Source: Paraconiothyrium sp. Pb-2020
Lineage: Eukaryota > Ascomycota > Dothideomycetes > Pleosporales > Didymosphaeriaceae
Length of the DNA: 64,000 nt
NCBI GenBank assembly: GCA_022419385.1
Contig: JAJUBI010000003.1
Location: forward strand, 1,426,001-1,490,000
Reading direction: 5' to 3'
The notes below the pieces were generated by a model that saw nothing but the letters and a program-made list of their open reading frames with translations, had not been told where the DNA came from and did not search any database. Positions 45,755 to 57,574 of this stretch are shown piece after piece. How positions within the stretch are numbered: position 1 is the stretch's first letter; each line of letters opens with the position of its first letter. The translations under genes were made by a program, and so were the position numbers.

Positions 45755-46642
45755 TTACAAGATCAAGCACTTCTTCTTCTTGGTGTCTTTCCGGGTGGTG
45801 AGAGCGGCCCGGGTGGCGTGTTCAAATACTTCCCGCACACCCTCGTTCGTCTTTGCCGAGCACTCGAGGTACTTGAGAGCACCGATCTTCTTGCGGACAT
45901 CCTCGGCCTGTGCGTGCATTAGCGCGGTTGGGATAAGTAGACGCGTGGAAGGCGACTGACCTGCTCGGGGGTAACAGGCTTCTGGGAAGTCTTGTGCAGC
46001 TCCTCAATCGTCTTCTGGTCGAAGCGAAGATCCTTCTTGCAGCCGACGAGGATGATGGGCAGTCCCTGGCAGAAGTGCAGGACCTCGGAAATCCACTGTG
46101 CCTGATTAGCAATGCCCGTGCACGAGGATATGGCAAGCGATGTACCTTCTCCTGGACGTTGTCGAGCGAGTCGGGCGAGTCGATGGCGAAGCAGATGAGG
46201 ATAACGTGCGAGTCGGGGTAGGAGAGCGGGCGCAGACGGTCGTAATCTTCCTGGCCAGCGGTATCCCAGAGAGCGAGCTCGACGTGCTTGCCGTCAACCT
46301 CTACGTCGGCAACATAGTTCTCGAAGACAGTGGGCACGTAGACCTGGACAAGGCATGATGTCAGTGCATGTGTAACAATGGGCGGAGGGCTGGCATGGCA
46401 GCGACTGAGCGGTGCAGCCCGGCTGACGCTGGTAGGGGATGCACAGGGCTGGGGAGCTGGAACTGACCTCAGGGAAGGTGCCCTTGGAGAAGACACTGTA
46501 GCGCGCGTATTAGAGGTTGTGCTTGTCGATAGCGGCCTGGATCGCCGGCATATGGACGCTGGGCCACGACTTACATGAGCAGACAGGTCTTTCCACAGGC
46601 GCCGTCGCCGACGATAACGAGCTTGCGACGAATCTCCGCCAT
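45755..46642 (-). CDS. RHO1: Rho-family GTPase RHO1
   Basis: Five exons (46642-46575, 46495-46468, 46343-46146, 46095-45961, 45907-45755) give 193 aa. It contains the P-loop GDGACGKT, the effector loop VPTVFENYVADV, switch II WDTAGQEDYDRLRPLSY, the guanine-specificity motif (GCKKDL) and ECSAKT. It ends in a polybasic tract and CAAX box (KKKKCLIL); the terminal Leu predicts geranylgeranylation. RHO1 activates beta-1,3-glucan synthase and Pkc1 in cell-wall integrity. The 28-nt second exon and the 124-nt intron after it are the only unusual gene-structure points. Confidence 0.95.
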
Positions 46643-47956
46643 GGTATCGAGGACTGGGGGTATCTAGGGTAGCGGGGGGCGGATGGGACGCTGGGAGGCG
46701 GAATGGGAGGCAGAGGTGGTGATGTTGGGAGAGGTCTGGTGTAAGTAACAAGAGTGCTGGTGGAAGGCACCTGCTTCTCAGGACCGTCCGTGCACAGACG
46801 CCAGACACAGCCGCACTGTTGGCTATCGCGGTGGCTGGTGCGCGTGTGATTGGCTCACCGGCAGCTGCACGCGAGGACAAAGGCAGAGCAGAGGGCGCAG
46901 GAAGATATTGTGCAGCGGACAGCAGAGGCAAGCTGCTGTTTGCGAGCGCGGTTGCTGGTGCTGATAGCCGCAGAGGGCAAACCAAGGGACCGGCCAGATG
47001 GCAGTCCCAGTCACGTTGAGCGTTGCCCTCCAGCTGGGCCGCGATAAAGCCACCCCCCAGAGGCCCTCGTGACGTGCTCTCTCTCCCGGAACACGCCTTT
47101 GCAATCGCCGCCAGAGTCAAGACACTGTCTCCCAACCGGTGGCGCTCCCCAGCGAACGGGCGGTGGGCAAGCGTCAAGCGCTGCCACGCAGGACGGCAGA
47201 GGCAGACGCGCACCCTCAGCTGCCATGGTCGCTGGTTGTCCGAACCACCCACGCTCCGCCCCTATCGACCGTCCAGATGCGGGGTCTCGGTGAAGGCGGC
47301 CTCCCGTCTTTCGTTGTGCTGCATTTATGCTCGACGGCCGTTCCCGCGCTTGGCACGCCTCACCGCCGTCTTGCTCGGAGAGTGAACTTGCTGGCCACAG
47401 AAATTGATTGCTCCGTCATTTGGCATGACATCAGTGCGTGGCACTCCTCAAGCGCGTTTCAGGACTCGCTGTGCGCCTAGCCTGATATGCCGTAGCGTAT
47501 CTGGCCATGGTATGCATGCTGCGTATCTCTTACGGGCAATGTACCGTCGAGCAACTCGATAAGGTGCCCATCGTCTTGCGTGTCGATACTGCTCCATCTG
47601 CGATTCTTTCTTGTCGACGGTACAAAGCGTGTGTACCATCAGTCTCATGCTATCGAGCCGCGCGTCCTTATCGGGTTGGTTGTCATGGTGACGCGAGTGG
47701 TAGTCTGTCAATGCTCCATTCTGCACAAGAGTCACCATCCAACCGTCATCATTGTCGCAGATCCCTGTTAACTCTATATCTTCAAGCATCGGCGGATACA
47801 TGTTCATATACCTATAGCCTAGTCGTCTCAATCACCAACACGATAGCTACTCCCAGGATGACAACATGTGAAAGAAGCTTGCCGTAATGAAGAATTGCGT
47901 TGGATTGTAACCTTTCCAACATTGACCCAACACCCACAGAGTTGAAAGAGGCTCTT
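46643..47956. other. RHO1 upstream region, no further gene seen
   Basis: This 1.3-kb GC-rich stretch presumably holds the RHO1 promoter and 5' UTR. Long ORFs crossing it on both strands are read-throughs with no domain and with Pro/Ser/Arg bias, and I do not accept them as genes. Confidence 0.5.
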
Positions 47957-48665
47957 GACATACGGAAAAACGATCTTGTCGCGCAAAAAAGAAAAGATCT
48001 CGCAAAAATAAACGACTAGCTCTTGCAGCTCGCGAGAACTTGTCATACAAGGTTCAACTAGATTCTTATTGGTTCAAGCTTCCTACAGAACTGCGGAATC
48101 GAATCTACAAGGACGTATTGGTAGCCAATGGCAATCTTCTTCTGGAGCGGATAAGATGGTCATCATCGCTTACCCAAGCTATAGCCAGAAACAGACACCC
48201 AGGAAGATTCTGCCCGCAGCTTCTTCACATAAGTAAACGGATCAACTCAGAAGTCGTAAACGTCCTCTGGGGCGAGAATACGTTCCAGTTCGAAGATCTA
48301 AATCTCCAAATGAGCTTCATCGTGAGGTCGGCTTCATGGCGCAACAGATACGCCGGATCTGGACCCAGTACGTAATATTGCATAAGCAAAGAGAGGATAT
48401 CTTTGATTGTCTCGTTTCCCGGCCCAACCTGGAGCGGGTCGAAATCAATCTTGTTTGGACTTTAGGCCTTCAAACTGATGAGGACGGTACCCACCTCTTT
48501 TGGATCGCGGCCCAGAAATGGTCAAAAGCGGGTGATAAGGGGCAGGCTGCATCAGATTTGCTCGTTATAACAAATTATAATGACAGCATTGGGAATCCGG
48601 TACCTCAGGCCGAAATGGATCGATTCATCATGACACCGAGGTTGGGGTACCGGACTACCTCTTAG
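47957..48665 (+). pseudogene. F-box/2EXR-like protein, frameshifted and without start
   Basis: The frame from about 47960 to 48375 includes FKLPTELRNRIYKDVL and LLHISKRINSEVVNVLWGEN, the pattern of fungal F-box-like/2EXR proteins. It has no ATG after its upstream stop. A second frame, reading ELHREVGFMAQQIRRIW from about 48315 to 48665, continues the expected sequence, so a one-base loss near 48305-48315 is likely. No intron fits. Such genes are numerous and often decayed in fungi. Confidence 0.5.
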
Positions 48666-49247
48666 ACAGAGCTTGTCTCGAATGATCTTTTCATGTCAGC
48701 TTTTACGCGTCGTGGGTTGTTGATGCTAATAGTTAGTTGATACAAGTCATGTCTGCTTTTACTACCTCTGCCAACATCTCAAAAGCCTTCATAGGACTCA
48801 AAAGTCATGGTACAGATCACCAAGTTAGTGACAGGTATAGTTTGCACTGGAACATTGCTTGAATTATGTGTTGCCATACGATAGCCCCATCCTGGACTTG
48901 CATATCCAGCAGAAGAAGTATACCATGACCTGTCATCGAATGTCTAGGACAGCAGCGAGGTTGATTGCCCGATATGAACCACAAGGCATGTCATTGAAAA
49001 GCGATTGTCCGAGAAAGGGTGAGATTACTAAGGTGGTTTCCATAGTCTTCCAGAGCACGTGCCCTCGCGCGGGGCGGATTTGGGGCATGGACCCACCTTT
49101 ATTGACCTCACCCGCGGCGAGCAATGGTCGTAAACCGCCGTTGAGTCCACGCAGGCGCCCACGTCTCTCTTACCTTACACCTAAAAGACCTCGCGCCTTT
49201 CTAGTCCAGCTGCTCTCCCCCCCAGCTGGCCCCCGCACCAACGCATC
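48666..49247. other. UFD2 upstream spacer
   Basis: No gene is visible. This 582-bp stretch lies between the decayed F-box-like gene and the UFD2 start and should contain the UFD2 promoter. Confidence 0.4.
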
Positions 49248-52200
49248 ATGGCGGACGAACAACCCCCCAACGACACGCCGATGCCTGATGCTATGTCCGA
49301 TGCGGATAAGGCAAGTAGAGCTTCTTGGGAACCTCTCAGCCGGTGCTGACGGAATTTAGATTCGCGCAAAGCGACTTGCGAAGCTCGGAGGCCCATCTCC
49401 CGCGAGTGCATCCTCAAACCCGACTTCAACGCCTCCCACAGCCCCCGCCTCGAGCAGTTCAACGCCTCCGCCTGTACAGAAGCAGCCAACCCCCGCTGTG
49501 CAGCCTACTACCACGTCAAATCCCTTTTCACAACTTGGAATGAAGGCAGCGGGAAAGCCTCTGAGTGCACCAAAAATAAACATCAAGCCTAAACCTACAG
49601 AGCCATCGAACGCCCGCAGTCCAACACCCAAGGGCCAGGACGTCAGCCTAGATGCCTGGACAGACCGCACCATTAGCCAAACATTCCGGATAACCATCGA
49701 TCCTGAACGCACAAAGGACGCACACGGCCACCGGTTATGCCTTGTATCAGGCGTGCGGCGGGACCTTGAGGACACAGGCGCTCCACTCCAATTCACGCTC
49801 GAGATGCTGGATAGCGCCATCATCGAGTCAGCACAGAGCGGCACAGAGGGCAAAGCATTACGATACCTGCTGGGCTGCTGGAAGCGCATCTGTAGGCTGC
49901 TTCGCGGTATGCATAATCGCGAAGATCCCAAGTACGGGGTTGCTCAGGAATGCCGAAGACTATGCTTCAACTACTGCATCTTCGCCGCCACGATGCCTGA
50001 TGTAATGTTTAATGAGGAGCCTTCTATCACCAATCCGTTAGCAGAGCATCTGCTTGTAGATCCGGAAAACGACAACGGTATCTGTCACGATTTCCTAAGC
50101 GAGGCTGTCTCACGTTTTGAAGACGATGACAGCGTCAAGGATTTGTTAGTCGGGGCCATAGAAGAGCTCAGTCGGCGCTTATCGAAGATGACCATGAACG
50201 ACGACTATCGACCCTACATGCTGACCATGCGCAATTTTGTTCGCTACAACCCGTTACTCGTGGCCATGGCGCAATCCGACTTTTTTCTACCGACTGACAT
50301 CGAAGCCCCGCATATCGAAAGGATCAGTCTTCTCGGGCCATTCTTTAGCATATCTCCTTTACAGGGCGAAGTAGCATTGAATTATTTTTCGAGCCCAACC
50401 ACGCGGGACAAGGGGTATATCAACAACTCTCAGCGATCTCTACGGCTAGCATTGCAGACGCACCAAGATGAACTTTTTGACATCGCAAATTGCTTCATCA
50501 AGACGAAAGAATCCCGGGAGAAGATTCTGGACTGGTTTGCGCTGACCTTGAACAAGAACCACAAGCGACGTGCGATGCGCGCTGATCCGAAGCTCACCTC
50601 TTCAGATGCATTTATGGTAAACATAACTGTCGTTCTTGACAGGTTGTGTGAGCCTTTCATGGACGCAACCTTCTCCAAAGTTGATAGAATCGATATCAAC
50701 TATTTGCGCCGGTCCCCTCGGGTCGATATCAAGGATGAAACCAAAATCAATGCAGATCAACAAGAATCCGATGCGTTCTACGAGACTAAGTTGGAAGGAA
50801 CGAACAATTTTATTACCGAGGTCTTCTTCTTGACCGTTGCGTCACATCACTACGGCTTGGAAGCGGCGAACATGAAGCTCTCCGAGTTGCAAAAGGAGCT
50901 CAAACACCTCGAGAAACAGCTTGCCCAAATGGAGACTGAGAGACACAAATATATCTCCAACGCGATGCAGCTTTCTGTCTTTGAAGCACACATTAGGCGG
51001 ATGAAAGACCGTATTGAAAAGGGCCATTGCGCCGTGTTCGCAACCCAAGGCGTATTACAGGACGACACCCTCCAGGCTCGATCCATGCAATTTATGCGGT
51101 ATGTGATCGTTTGGATGCTCCGTTTGGTGTCACCTGGAACAAAATATCCTCAAGGCACCGTTCAACTTCCCCTAGCACATGAACAGCCTGAGAATTTTAA
51201 GTGCTTACCTGAATATTTCATTGAAGACATTGGCGACAATTTCAAGTTCATTACCCGCTATATGCCTCACATCATCACATCCACGCAGTCCGAAGAGCTG
51301 ATGATCTACTGCATAACGTTCCTCCGGAACTCCGAGTATATCCGCAATCCCGGCCTCAAAGCCCAACTTGTGCGCATCTTGTTCAATGGTATCTTCCCTG
51401 TTCCAGGCAGGTCAAAAGGTACGCTTGGGGACGCCTTGTTCGCTCATAAGTTCGCTACGAAGCACTTGCTTCACGCGCTGATGAAGTTCTTTTCTGAATG
51501 CGAGCGAGCGTACGACAAGCTATCGATTCGATACGAGATCTTCCAAGTCATCAAGTGTATCTGGCCTAACCCCACCTACCGCGAGAATTTGGCGACCGAA
51601 GCTCAAGTAAACCTGGATTTCTTCGTCCAATTCGTCAACTTGCTGCTCAATGATGTTACTTACGTACTGGATGAGTCCTTCACGGCTTTCACTCAGATCC
51701 ACGACCTTTCGCTTGAGCTGAAGGATCCACAGCCGGAAGGAGATGCGAACGCTCGCCAGGAAAAGGAGGATAAGCTTGCGGCTGCTAAAGGTACGTAGTA
51801 GTCATGAAACATGAGGAGCCTGACTGATGCCAGTATTTAGACAAAGCGAAGAACTACATGATGATTACCAACGAGACTGTAGCGATGTTGAAGCTGTTTA
51901 CCGAAACGCTCAGCGACTCGTTCACCAAAAAGGAGGTCGTCGTCCGTCTTGCGCACATGCTGGACTACAATCTTGCCCTTCTGGTTGGCCCCAACAAATC
52001 GAAGTTGAAGGTGGAGAACATGCAGGAGTACGGTTGGGACCCACGGGCCATGCTTGCGGACATTTCCGATGTGTATCTAAACCTGCAGGAAAAGAAGACC
52101 TTCATCGATGCTGTCGCCACAGACGAGCGATCTTATCGAGCTGAGTATTGGGAGACCGCGGAAACCATTCTCAAACGTTTCGCTCTCAAATCCCCGGAGC

Positions 52201-52568
52201 AACTGGCTGAGTGGAGCCAGCTTGCCGAAATTATTAGAAAGACGAAGGAGGAGATCGAAGCCGAGGATGCGGACCTTGGTGAGATCCCCGAGGAATATAC
52301 GGATCCCTTAATGGCGACTTTGATGGAAGACCCTGTCATTCTGCCGAGGAGCAGACAAACCGTCGACCGCACTACGGTTCGCGGCATGTTGTTGAGCGAT
52401 CCTATTGATCCCTTCAACCGCACTCCTCTGACCATTGAGGAAGTTATACCTAATGATGCGCTCAGGGAAGAGATTCAGGCATGGAAGTCAGCCCGGCTCG
52501 CTGAGAAGAGGGCAGAGCGCAGTGCTGCTGTCAGTGGTACAGAGGCCTCGGCAATGGATGAGTCGTAG
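49248..52568 (+). CDS. UFD2: Ubiquitin conjugation factor E4 (UFD2)
   Basis: Exons 49248-49310, 49360-51790 and 51841-52568 give 1073 aa. The first intron uses a GC donor (GCAAGT...TTTAG). A disordered Pro/Ser/Thr N-terminus precedes the Ufd2P core (residues about 200-950), with a coiled stretch (ELQKELKHLEKQLAQME). The C-terminal U-box reads DPLMATLMEDPVILPRSRQTVDR and DPFNRTPLTIEEVIPNDALREEIQAW. UFD2 lengthens ubiquitin chains on substrates handed over by Cdc48. Length and domain order are normal. Confidence 0.95.
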
Positions 52569-52845
52569 TGAGCTCATGTTTGATAGAGATGGTCGGGTTG
52601 TTTCTACGGCATGTTAGACGGCATGCATTGAAGGCGTTCTGGCGTCCATGTAAGACCCGAAGGTCACTGTATCTCGACCCATGTAGAGGGTATGTGCACT
52701 GTCACATCCTGCGTAGCGGGCTACGACATCATGAATAGAATTGGCAGAGCTACTTGCTTTGCCCGGCATTTGACCCAATGTGTTTTTCAATGAAGGTTAC
52801 ACTCGATTATGTATGTACAATATGTTACAAGCCATGCTGCACTAT

Positions 52846-53358
52846 TCACGACTCATCCTCTTCTCTTTTCCCGAAGACGTAAGCCAGCCCGCATCCTGTA
52901 ACATTGATAGCGCAAAGACCTAACGACGCGCCTCGGACGATTCCTCGTGCTCCAAACTTTTGCTTTAGTTGCTAGACCCTATATTAACATCTCTCAAAGC
53001 AACAAAAAGATTGTCAAAGCTGTTGTGCTTACGTGTTTTCTCCGCATCGCTAGCAGAGCATACAGTCCACTCCAAGCCGCCGTTATGCCAGCAGCATCCT
53101 TCTTGTATCCGCTCAAATTGAGGTAACTTGAGAACAGGAGGACGGGTGGGAACATCATAGGTAGACCTTGAAAGGGACGGAAGTGCTGTGCTGTGATGAG
53201 AGTTGCCAGGAGTGTCGGGGGGACGGAGTTCTCTACACTGATTGTGAATAACAGAGCACGTGAGGATTGCATGTCGTTGCGTGTGCAGTGGCAGGGGACG
53301 TACCTCCCCAGTTGCGCAAGGAGCGCAAGGCTCCCGCTTTTGCTTCTGTGTCTGCCAT
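52846..53358 (-). CDS. AIM19: Aim19-family small mitochondrial membrane protein
   Basis: Exons 53358-53304, 53232-53033 and 52962-52846 give 123 aa. Family blocks are LATLITAQHFRPFQGLPMMF, PPVLLFSSYLNLSGYKKDAAGITAAWSGLYALLAMRRK, and a C-terminal GIVRGASLGLCAINVTGCGLAYVFGKRE. Two to three hydrophobic segments are seen. In yeast AIM19 loss alters mitochondrial inheritance; its molecular role is unknown. It is head-to-head with the J-protein gene across 292 bp. The acceptor of exon 3 (AAAG) could shift by two codons. Confidence 0.85.
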
Positions 53359-53650
53359 TGCGAGTATATGAACAAAGAGAAGCGGACGGTCGTTACAGAA
53401 TTAAGATTGATGGTTGGTAAATGCCACCTTCAGTTGAGGTTAACCAGACATGGATGACGTTTTGGTCCGTGCCCGCTTGTTTTCCAGAGGGCACCCGGCA
53501 GCACTAGAGGCCAGACAATCACAGCCCCTCTAATCAACAAACCGCCCCTCCGCCCTGAACCTGTATATACCGTTGCCACCACCGACTCGAACCATCGCTC
53601 TCTATTCCGGCTGTCCTCGCGCACCTTAAACGGGAAGGCCACATTTGGCC

Positions 53651-54868
53651 ATGTCCGCCAAAGCCAGCGGCTCGGACGCCCGCTCCAACGGCGACGCAAA
53701 ACACCGCCAACACCACGACGGCAGCTCAGGCCGGGCATATACAGTTGAACAAAAGGCCGCAGTGATACGGATAAAGCGATGTGCGCCCACAGCCTATTAT
53801 GAGATTCTAGGATTGGAGGAGGTCAAGACGACGTGCAGTGAGAGCGAGATCAAGAAGGCATATCGGAAACTGAGTCTATTAACGCATCCGGACAAGAATG
53901 GCTATGATGGCGCAGACGAGGCTTTCAAGAGTGCGTTACAGCAAATAGTGTTGGAAGGAATATATGCTAATGCGCAAATAGTGGTATCAAGAGCCTTTCA
54001 GGTGCTCTCCGATGCGGACAAGAAGGCCAAGTACGACAAGTTTGGCGGCGACCCGGATGCTCGATTCCAACCACCTGGCGGCGGTACATCAGGTTTCAGC
54101 AATTTTGCGCGCTCGCAAGGCGGTGGCCGACCAGGCCCCATGTTCGAGGAGGAAATATCACCCGAGGAGATGTTCAGACAATTCTTTGGCGGAGGAGGGG
54201 CGTTTCGCGGGCCTTTCGGTATGTCTGCGCGCTCTCAGATGCGATACCAGCGGCTGCGAGCGTTTATGGCAAAAGACAGAGTATAAGTTAATGCGTGTAC
54301 AGGCGGCGGCATCTTCGATACCGGCCCCGGGTTTGTCTTCAACCTTGGAGGAGGTGGTCCTGGAATTCGCGTACACCAATTTGGCGGCGGCCAACCTCGT
54401 AGACGACCTGCCACCGCGCGACCCGCGGGCTCAGAGCCTGCACCCAGCATCGGCAGCACGTTATCTTCACTGCTCCCGCTCTTCTTCCTCTTCCTACTCC
54501 CTCTTCTCTCGTCGATATTCGGCGGCGACTCTACACCCAAGGGCCCCAGCATAGTGTTCGATGGACCGCGCGGCGCACAAACACACTCCCTCTACTCGGA
54601 AAAACTTCAAGTGCCCTACTGGGTGAACAAGCGCGACATCGAAGGCCTCAGCGCGAAAGAGTTGAAGAACATACATAAGCAAGCGGAGTCGAAGTTCATA
54701 CAGATTACAAATTCGCGGTGCGACACGGAGAAGTACAAGAGGAGTCAGGCGGAGCAAGATGCATACGGCTGGTTCGGTCCAGACAAGGACAAGCTGGCGA
54801 AAGCCAGGAGTATGCCCATGCCGAATTGTAAGAAGATGAAGGACATGGGTTTTCCGGTTTATTATTAG
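53651..54868 (+). CDS. ER membrane J-protein (DNAJB12/HLJ1-like, DUF1977)
   Basis: Exons 53651-53930, 53982-54218 and 54303-54868 give 360 aa. The J domain spans about residues 47-115 with AYYEILGLEEV, AYRKLSLLTHPDKN (HPD present) and AFQVLSDADKKAKYDKFGGD. A Gly/Phe-rich region follows, then one membrane span (LSSLLPLLFLFLLPLLSSIFG) and a DUF1977-type C-terminus (VPYWVNKRDIEGLSAKELKNI). It would recruit cytosolic Hsp70 to the ER membrane for protein quality control. Start choice: the ATG at 53651. Confidence 0.92.
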
Positions 54869-55359
54869 GGTGCTGTTCAAGAGCTTCGGCATGAATTCTG
54901 TTAGACGTGTTATTATGGGATGGGTGTCGTGCGTATGGAGTGCATGGAGCGGATCACTATTGAAGGCTGCGGCGAGTAGAGCATCTTGGATATGAAGTTA
55001 CTCTTTGCCTACGACCTGCAGCATATCTGATATCTCTGAGGGCAGTATGCCGCGGCTCATGTCAGGTTGCCTACGTTTTCTTCGTTGATCCTATTTTCAT
55101 ACATCATCCTACTCATATAGCGTCCTCGACTGAACGAAGGATAGTAATGCTTAAACAATCCCACATCTCAACTACCAGTTCTGTTCTGACTGGTGGGAGA
55201 CCGAACATTCGATGCACCAGTAATGTTGACTGGCAAGTGCAGCCGAATCGTATCACGTGCTCCCGGTCGAACCTTCCAATTGCGCGCTAAGCATCAGGTC
55301 ATCGAACTTCGACCTCAACCTGCCGCCGCAATTGTGCTCCGACTGCACACTTCACGAAC
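54869..55359. other. Spacer between J-protein and COA1
   Basis: No coding pattern is recognised. It is presumed 3' UTR and promoter on the same strand. Confidence 0.4.
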
Positions 55360-56079
55360 ATGCCTCCCCCAAGGCTACTGTCACCGCTCTTGCGCTCTCG
55401 GATACAGCCCTCGTACCAATGCCTGCGTAGGACGCCCGTCGTGCGACATGCATCCACCGAGCCAACCCCCCCGCCCAGCGCGCTACCTTGGAAGACACCG
55501 CACAGTATAGAACAATGGCCGCCGGCGTATCTTATACCGCCGCCCAAAGAAGGAGAAATCCTGTTGGAAAGAAAGCCCAACCGTGAACTACCTCCGTACG
55601 CTGCTTCCACCTTCAGCCAAGGCACAATATTCTAACGTGAACACAGCGTCCCACCCCTAATCCATCCTTCCGTCCTCCGCACCCTCCCCATCTTCATAAT
55701 CTCCATGACAGTCGCCACCCTCGTCTTCTTTAACTACCAAAAGACCGAGTCCTCCGTTGTAACCTCCACCTTATACGCCTTGCGCACCAACCCCGCCGTG
55801 CGCGACGTCCTTGGCGACGAGATCTACTTTGCGTCCAAGTACCCTTGGATCAGGGGAGAAATTAATCAAGTCCATGGACGCATCGATATCAGATTTTGGG
55901 TGAAGGGGACGAAAAGGGAGGGAGAGGTGCGGCTGAGGTGCAAGAGGAGGGGGAAGGATGGGTTGTATATAACGAGGGAGTGGAGTTTGACCATGGAGGA
56001 TGGGACGAGGATGGAGCTGTATGATCCCCAGGGGAATGCCATTGATCCTTTTGCGGGGATTGATCCGGTGGATGGGTAG
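55360..56079 (+). CDS. COA1: Cytochrome c oxidase assembly factor COA1 homologue
   Basis: Exons 55360-55595 and 55647-56079 give 222 aa; the 51-nt intron has a TCTAAC branch site. An Arg-rich presequence (RLLSPLLRSRIQPSYQCLRRTPVVRHAST) targets mitochondria. One membrane segment (LPIFIISMTVATLVFF) is followed by the COA1 domain: SVVTSTLYALRTNPAVRDVLGDEI and INQVHGRIDIRFWVKGTKREGEV. COA1 acts with Mss51 and Shy1 in Cox1 maturation at the inner membrane. Confidence 0.88.
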
Positions 56080-56582
56080 GAATGCAATTAGGGCACGAAT
56101 TGAAGAGCTGTGTATTATAAGGAAGAGAATATGGAAAGAAGTTTACCTGGTGATTAGATCGACTCTTATGGTATTGGGATCAGAGAGCATTGGGTATATG
56201 TACATCATGTATATCAGTGTACGATTTCAGCAAGAATGCGTCCTACAAGGTTTTCTGGTATTGAGCATGTTCTTCATACCACTTGTTCTGACCTGTTAGA
56301 GAATTTACGCGCAGAATTTGGAGGTAAGCAAATGGACTAGGCTGACATTTCGTGGTTTGTTGGCAAGGCAACTTCGTGGTGGCTTTGCATATGCAGCGCA
56401 GTTAACGTCAAGGCTCGAGTGCCAATCGCTTGGTCCCGCCTGCGCAAACCTTCAAAGCTGTTCACCGGAACTATTCGATGACGATACCCGCCATTGCGTT
56501 ATTAGAAAGCAGGAGCTGAATCCCTCGTGGAAGTTCCCATTCATTTTACTTCATCGCTTTGATCAATATAAGCAGACCAAAC
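56080..56582. other. Spacer upstream of the DUF6594 gene
   Basis: No gene is recognised. ORFs overlapping the following exon in another frame are shadows. Confidence 0.4.
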
Positions 56583-57574
56583 ATGTGTATGAACAACAGT
56601 GTGAAGGAAAAGCTGAATGGCTATCCGAAGCTCGGAGCGCTCATCGCTCTTCGACCGGAACAAGCCATGTTTCGTACTTTCAGAGGTCTGAACGCCGAAA
56701 ATTTGCTTTACTACCAGGCTGAACTCACTATGCTGGAGAAGAGATTGACGGAGCAACAACACGTGGACTTTTTAAGCAACGATCCACATAAGAAGAGATA
56801 TGCTCTCGACTGGCAACGGCTTTCAGTTCCAGAAGCTGCCGATACAATGCAGCTGGACCTTATTTTGAGGATTCGACAGGTCTTGAAGGAGTACAGTGAG
56901 TCCTATTCAAGTAGCATGAAGTGTACCTACATAATCGGGTAGCTAATAATAAGCTAGATGACGCTCTCATACAACAAGCTCAAATATTCACGTATCCAGA
57001 GCCACAGTGGCAGGATCTCAACTACATGCAAAATTTCCTCAACGGCGAGATGAGCCTCGCCCTATGCGGACCAGATGCGGATACCTGGGGATCGATCTCA
57101 GCACACAAGGGTCACAGCCCAGATTTGATCAAACTTTGTCCCAGGCCAAAAGAGGACGGGCTCACAAATTACAGCACGTCTGCGGCGGACGGCACAACGA
57201 GGGTATTGTTTCGACTTGGCCTATATCGCTTTCTACGACCCTCACGAATGGATGCACACAACATGGCCGGATACAGAAATTCACGTGTTGCGAAAATCAC
57301 GTACTGGATGACAAGCACCGTCGCCTATCTAATGCCCGTGTGGACTATCTTCGCCCTCTTTATCACACCCTCAGTACTTTCACAGCTTGGTTTGGTCGCG
57401 GCTTTTAATGTTCTGCTCTCAACCTTCTTGAGTGGAATGACGGATGCGAAGCCCCACGAGATCTTTGCGATTACAGCAGCGTAAGTTAGGATCTATCATC
57501 AAACCCCGAGACTTACGGATGACAGGATTGCCGCAGTCCAGGTAGTATTTGTTGGCTCGGGCAGTTCAGCTTAG
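56583..57574 (+). CDS. DUF6594 membrane protein
   Basis: Exons 56583-56895, 56958-57480 and 57526-57574 give 294 aa. The N-terminal domain matches fungal DUF6594: LNGYPKLGALIALRPEQAMFRTF, NAENLLYYQAELTMLEKRL and EEYNDALIQQAQIF. Three hydrophobic segments end the protein (TYWMTSTVAYLMPVWTIFALFI, LVAAFNVLLSTFLSGM, IAAVQVVFVG). Function is unknown. A second ATG lies at 56589. The exon-2 acceptor was chosen from two nearby TAGs (56953 and 56957 region) because it restores the family EEYN motif. Confidence 0.85.

Noticed and set aside
45822..47252. A 476-codon minus-strand ORF across RHO1 and upstream DNA
   Set aside because: It reads the RHO1 exons partly out of frame and through introns. The Rho domain is only complete with the five-exon join, and the rest is Ser/Arg/Pro-biased noise.
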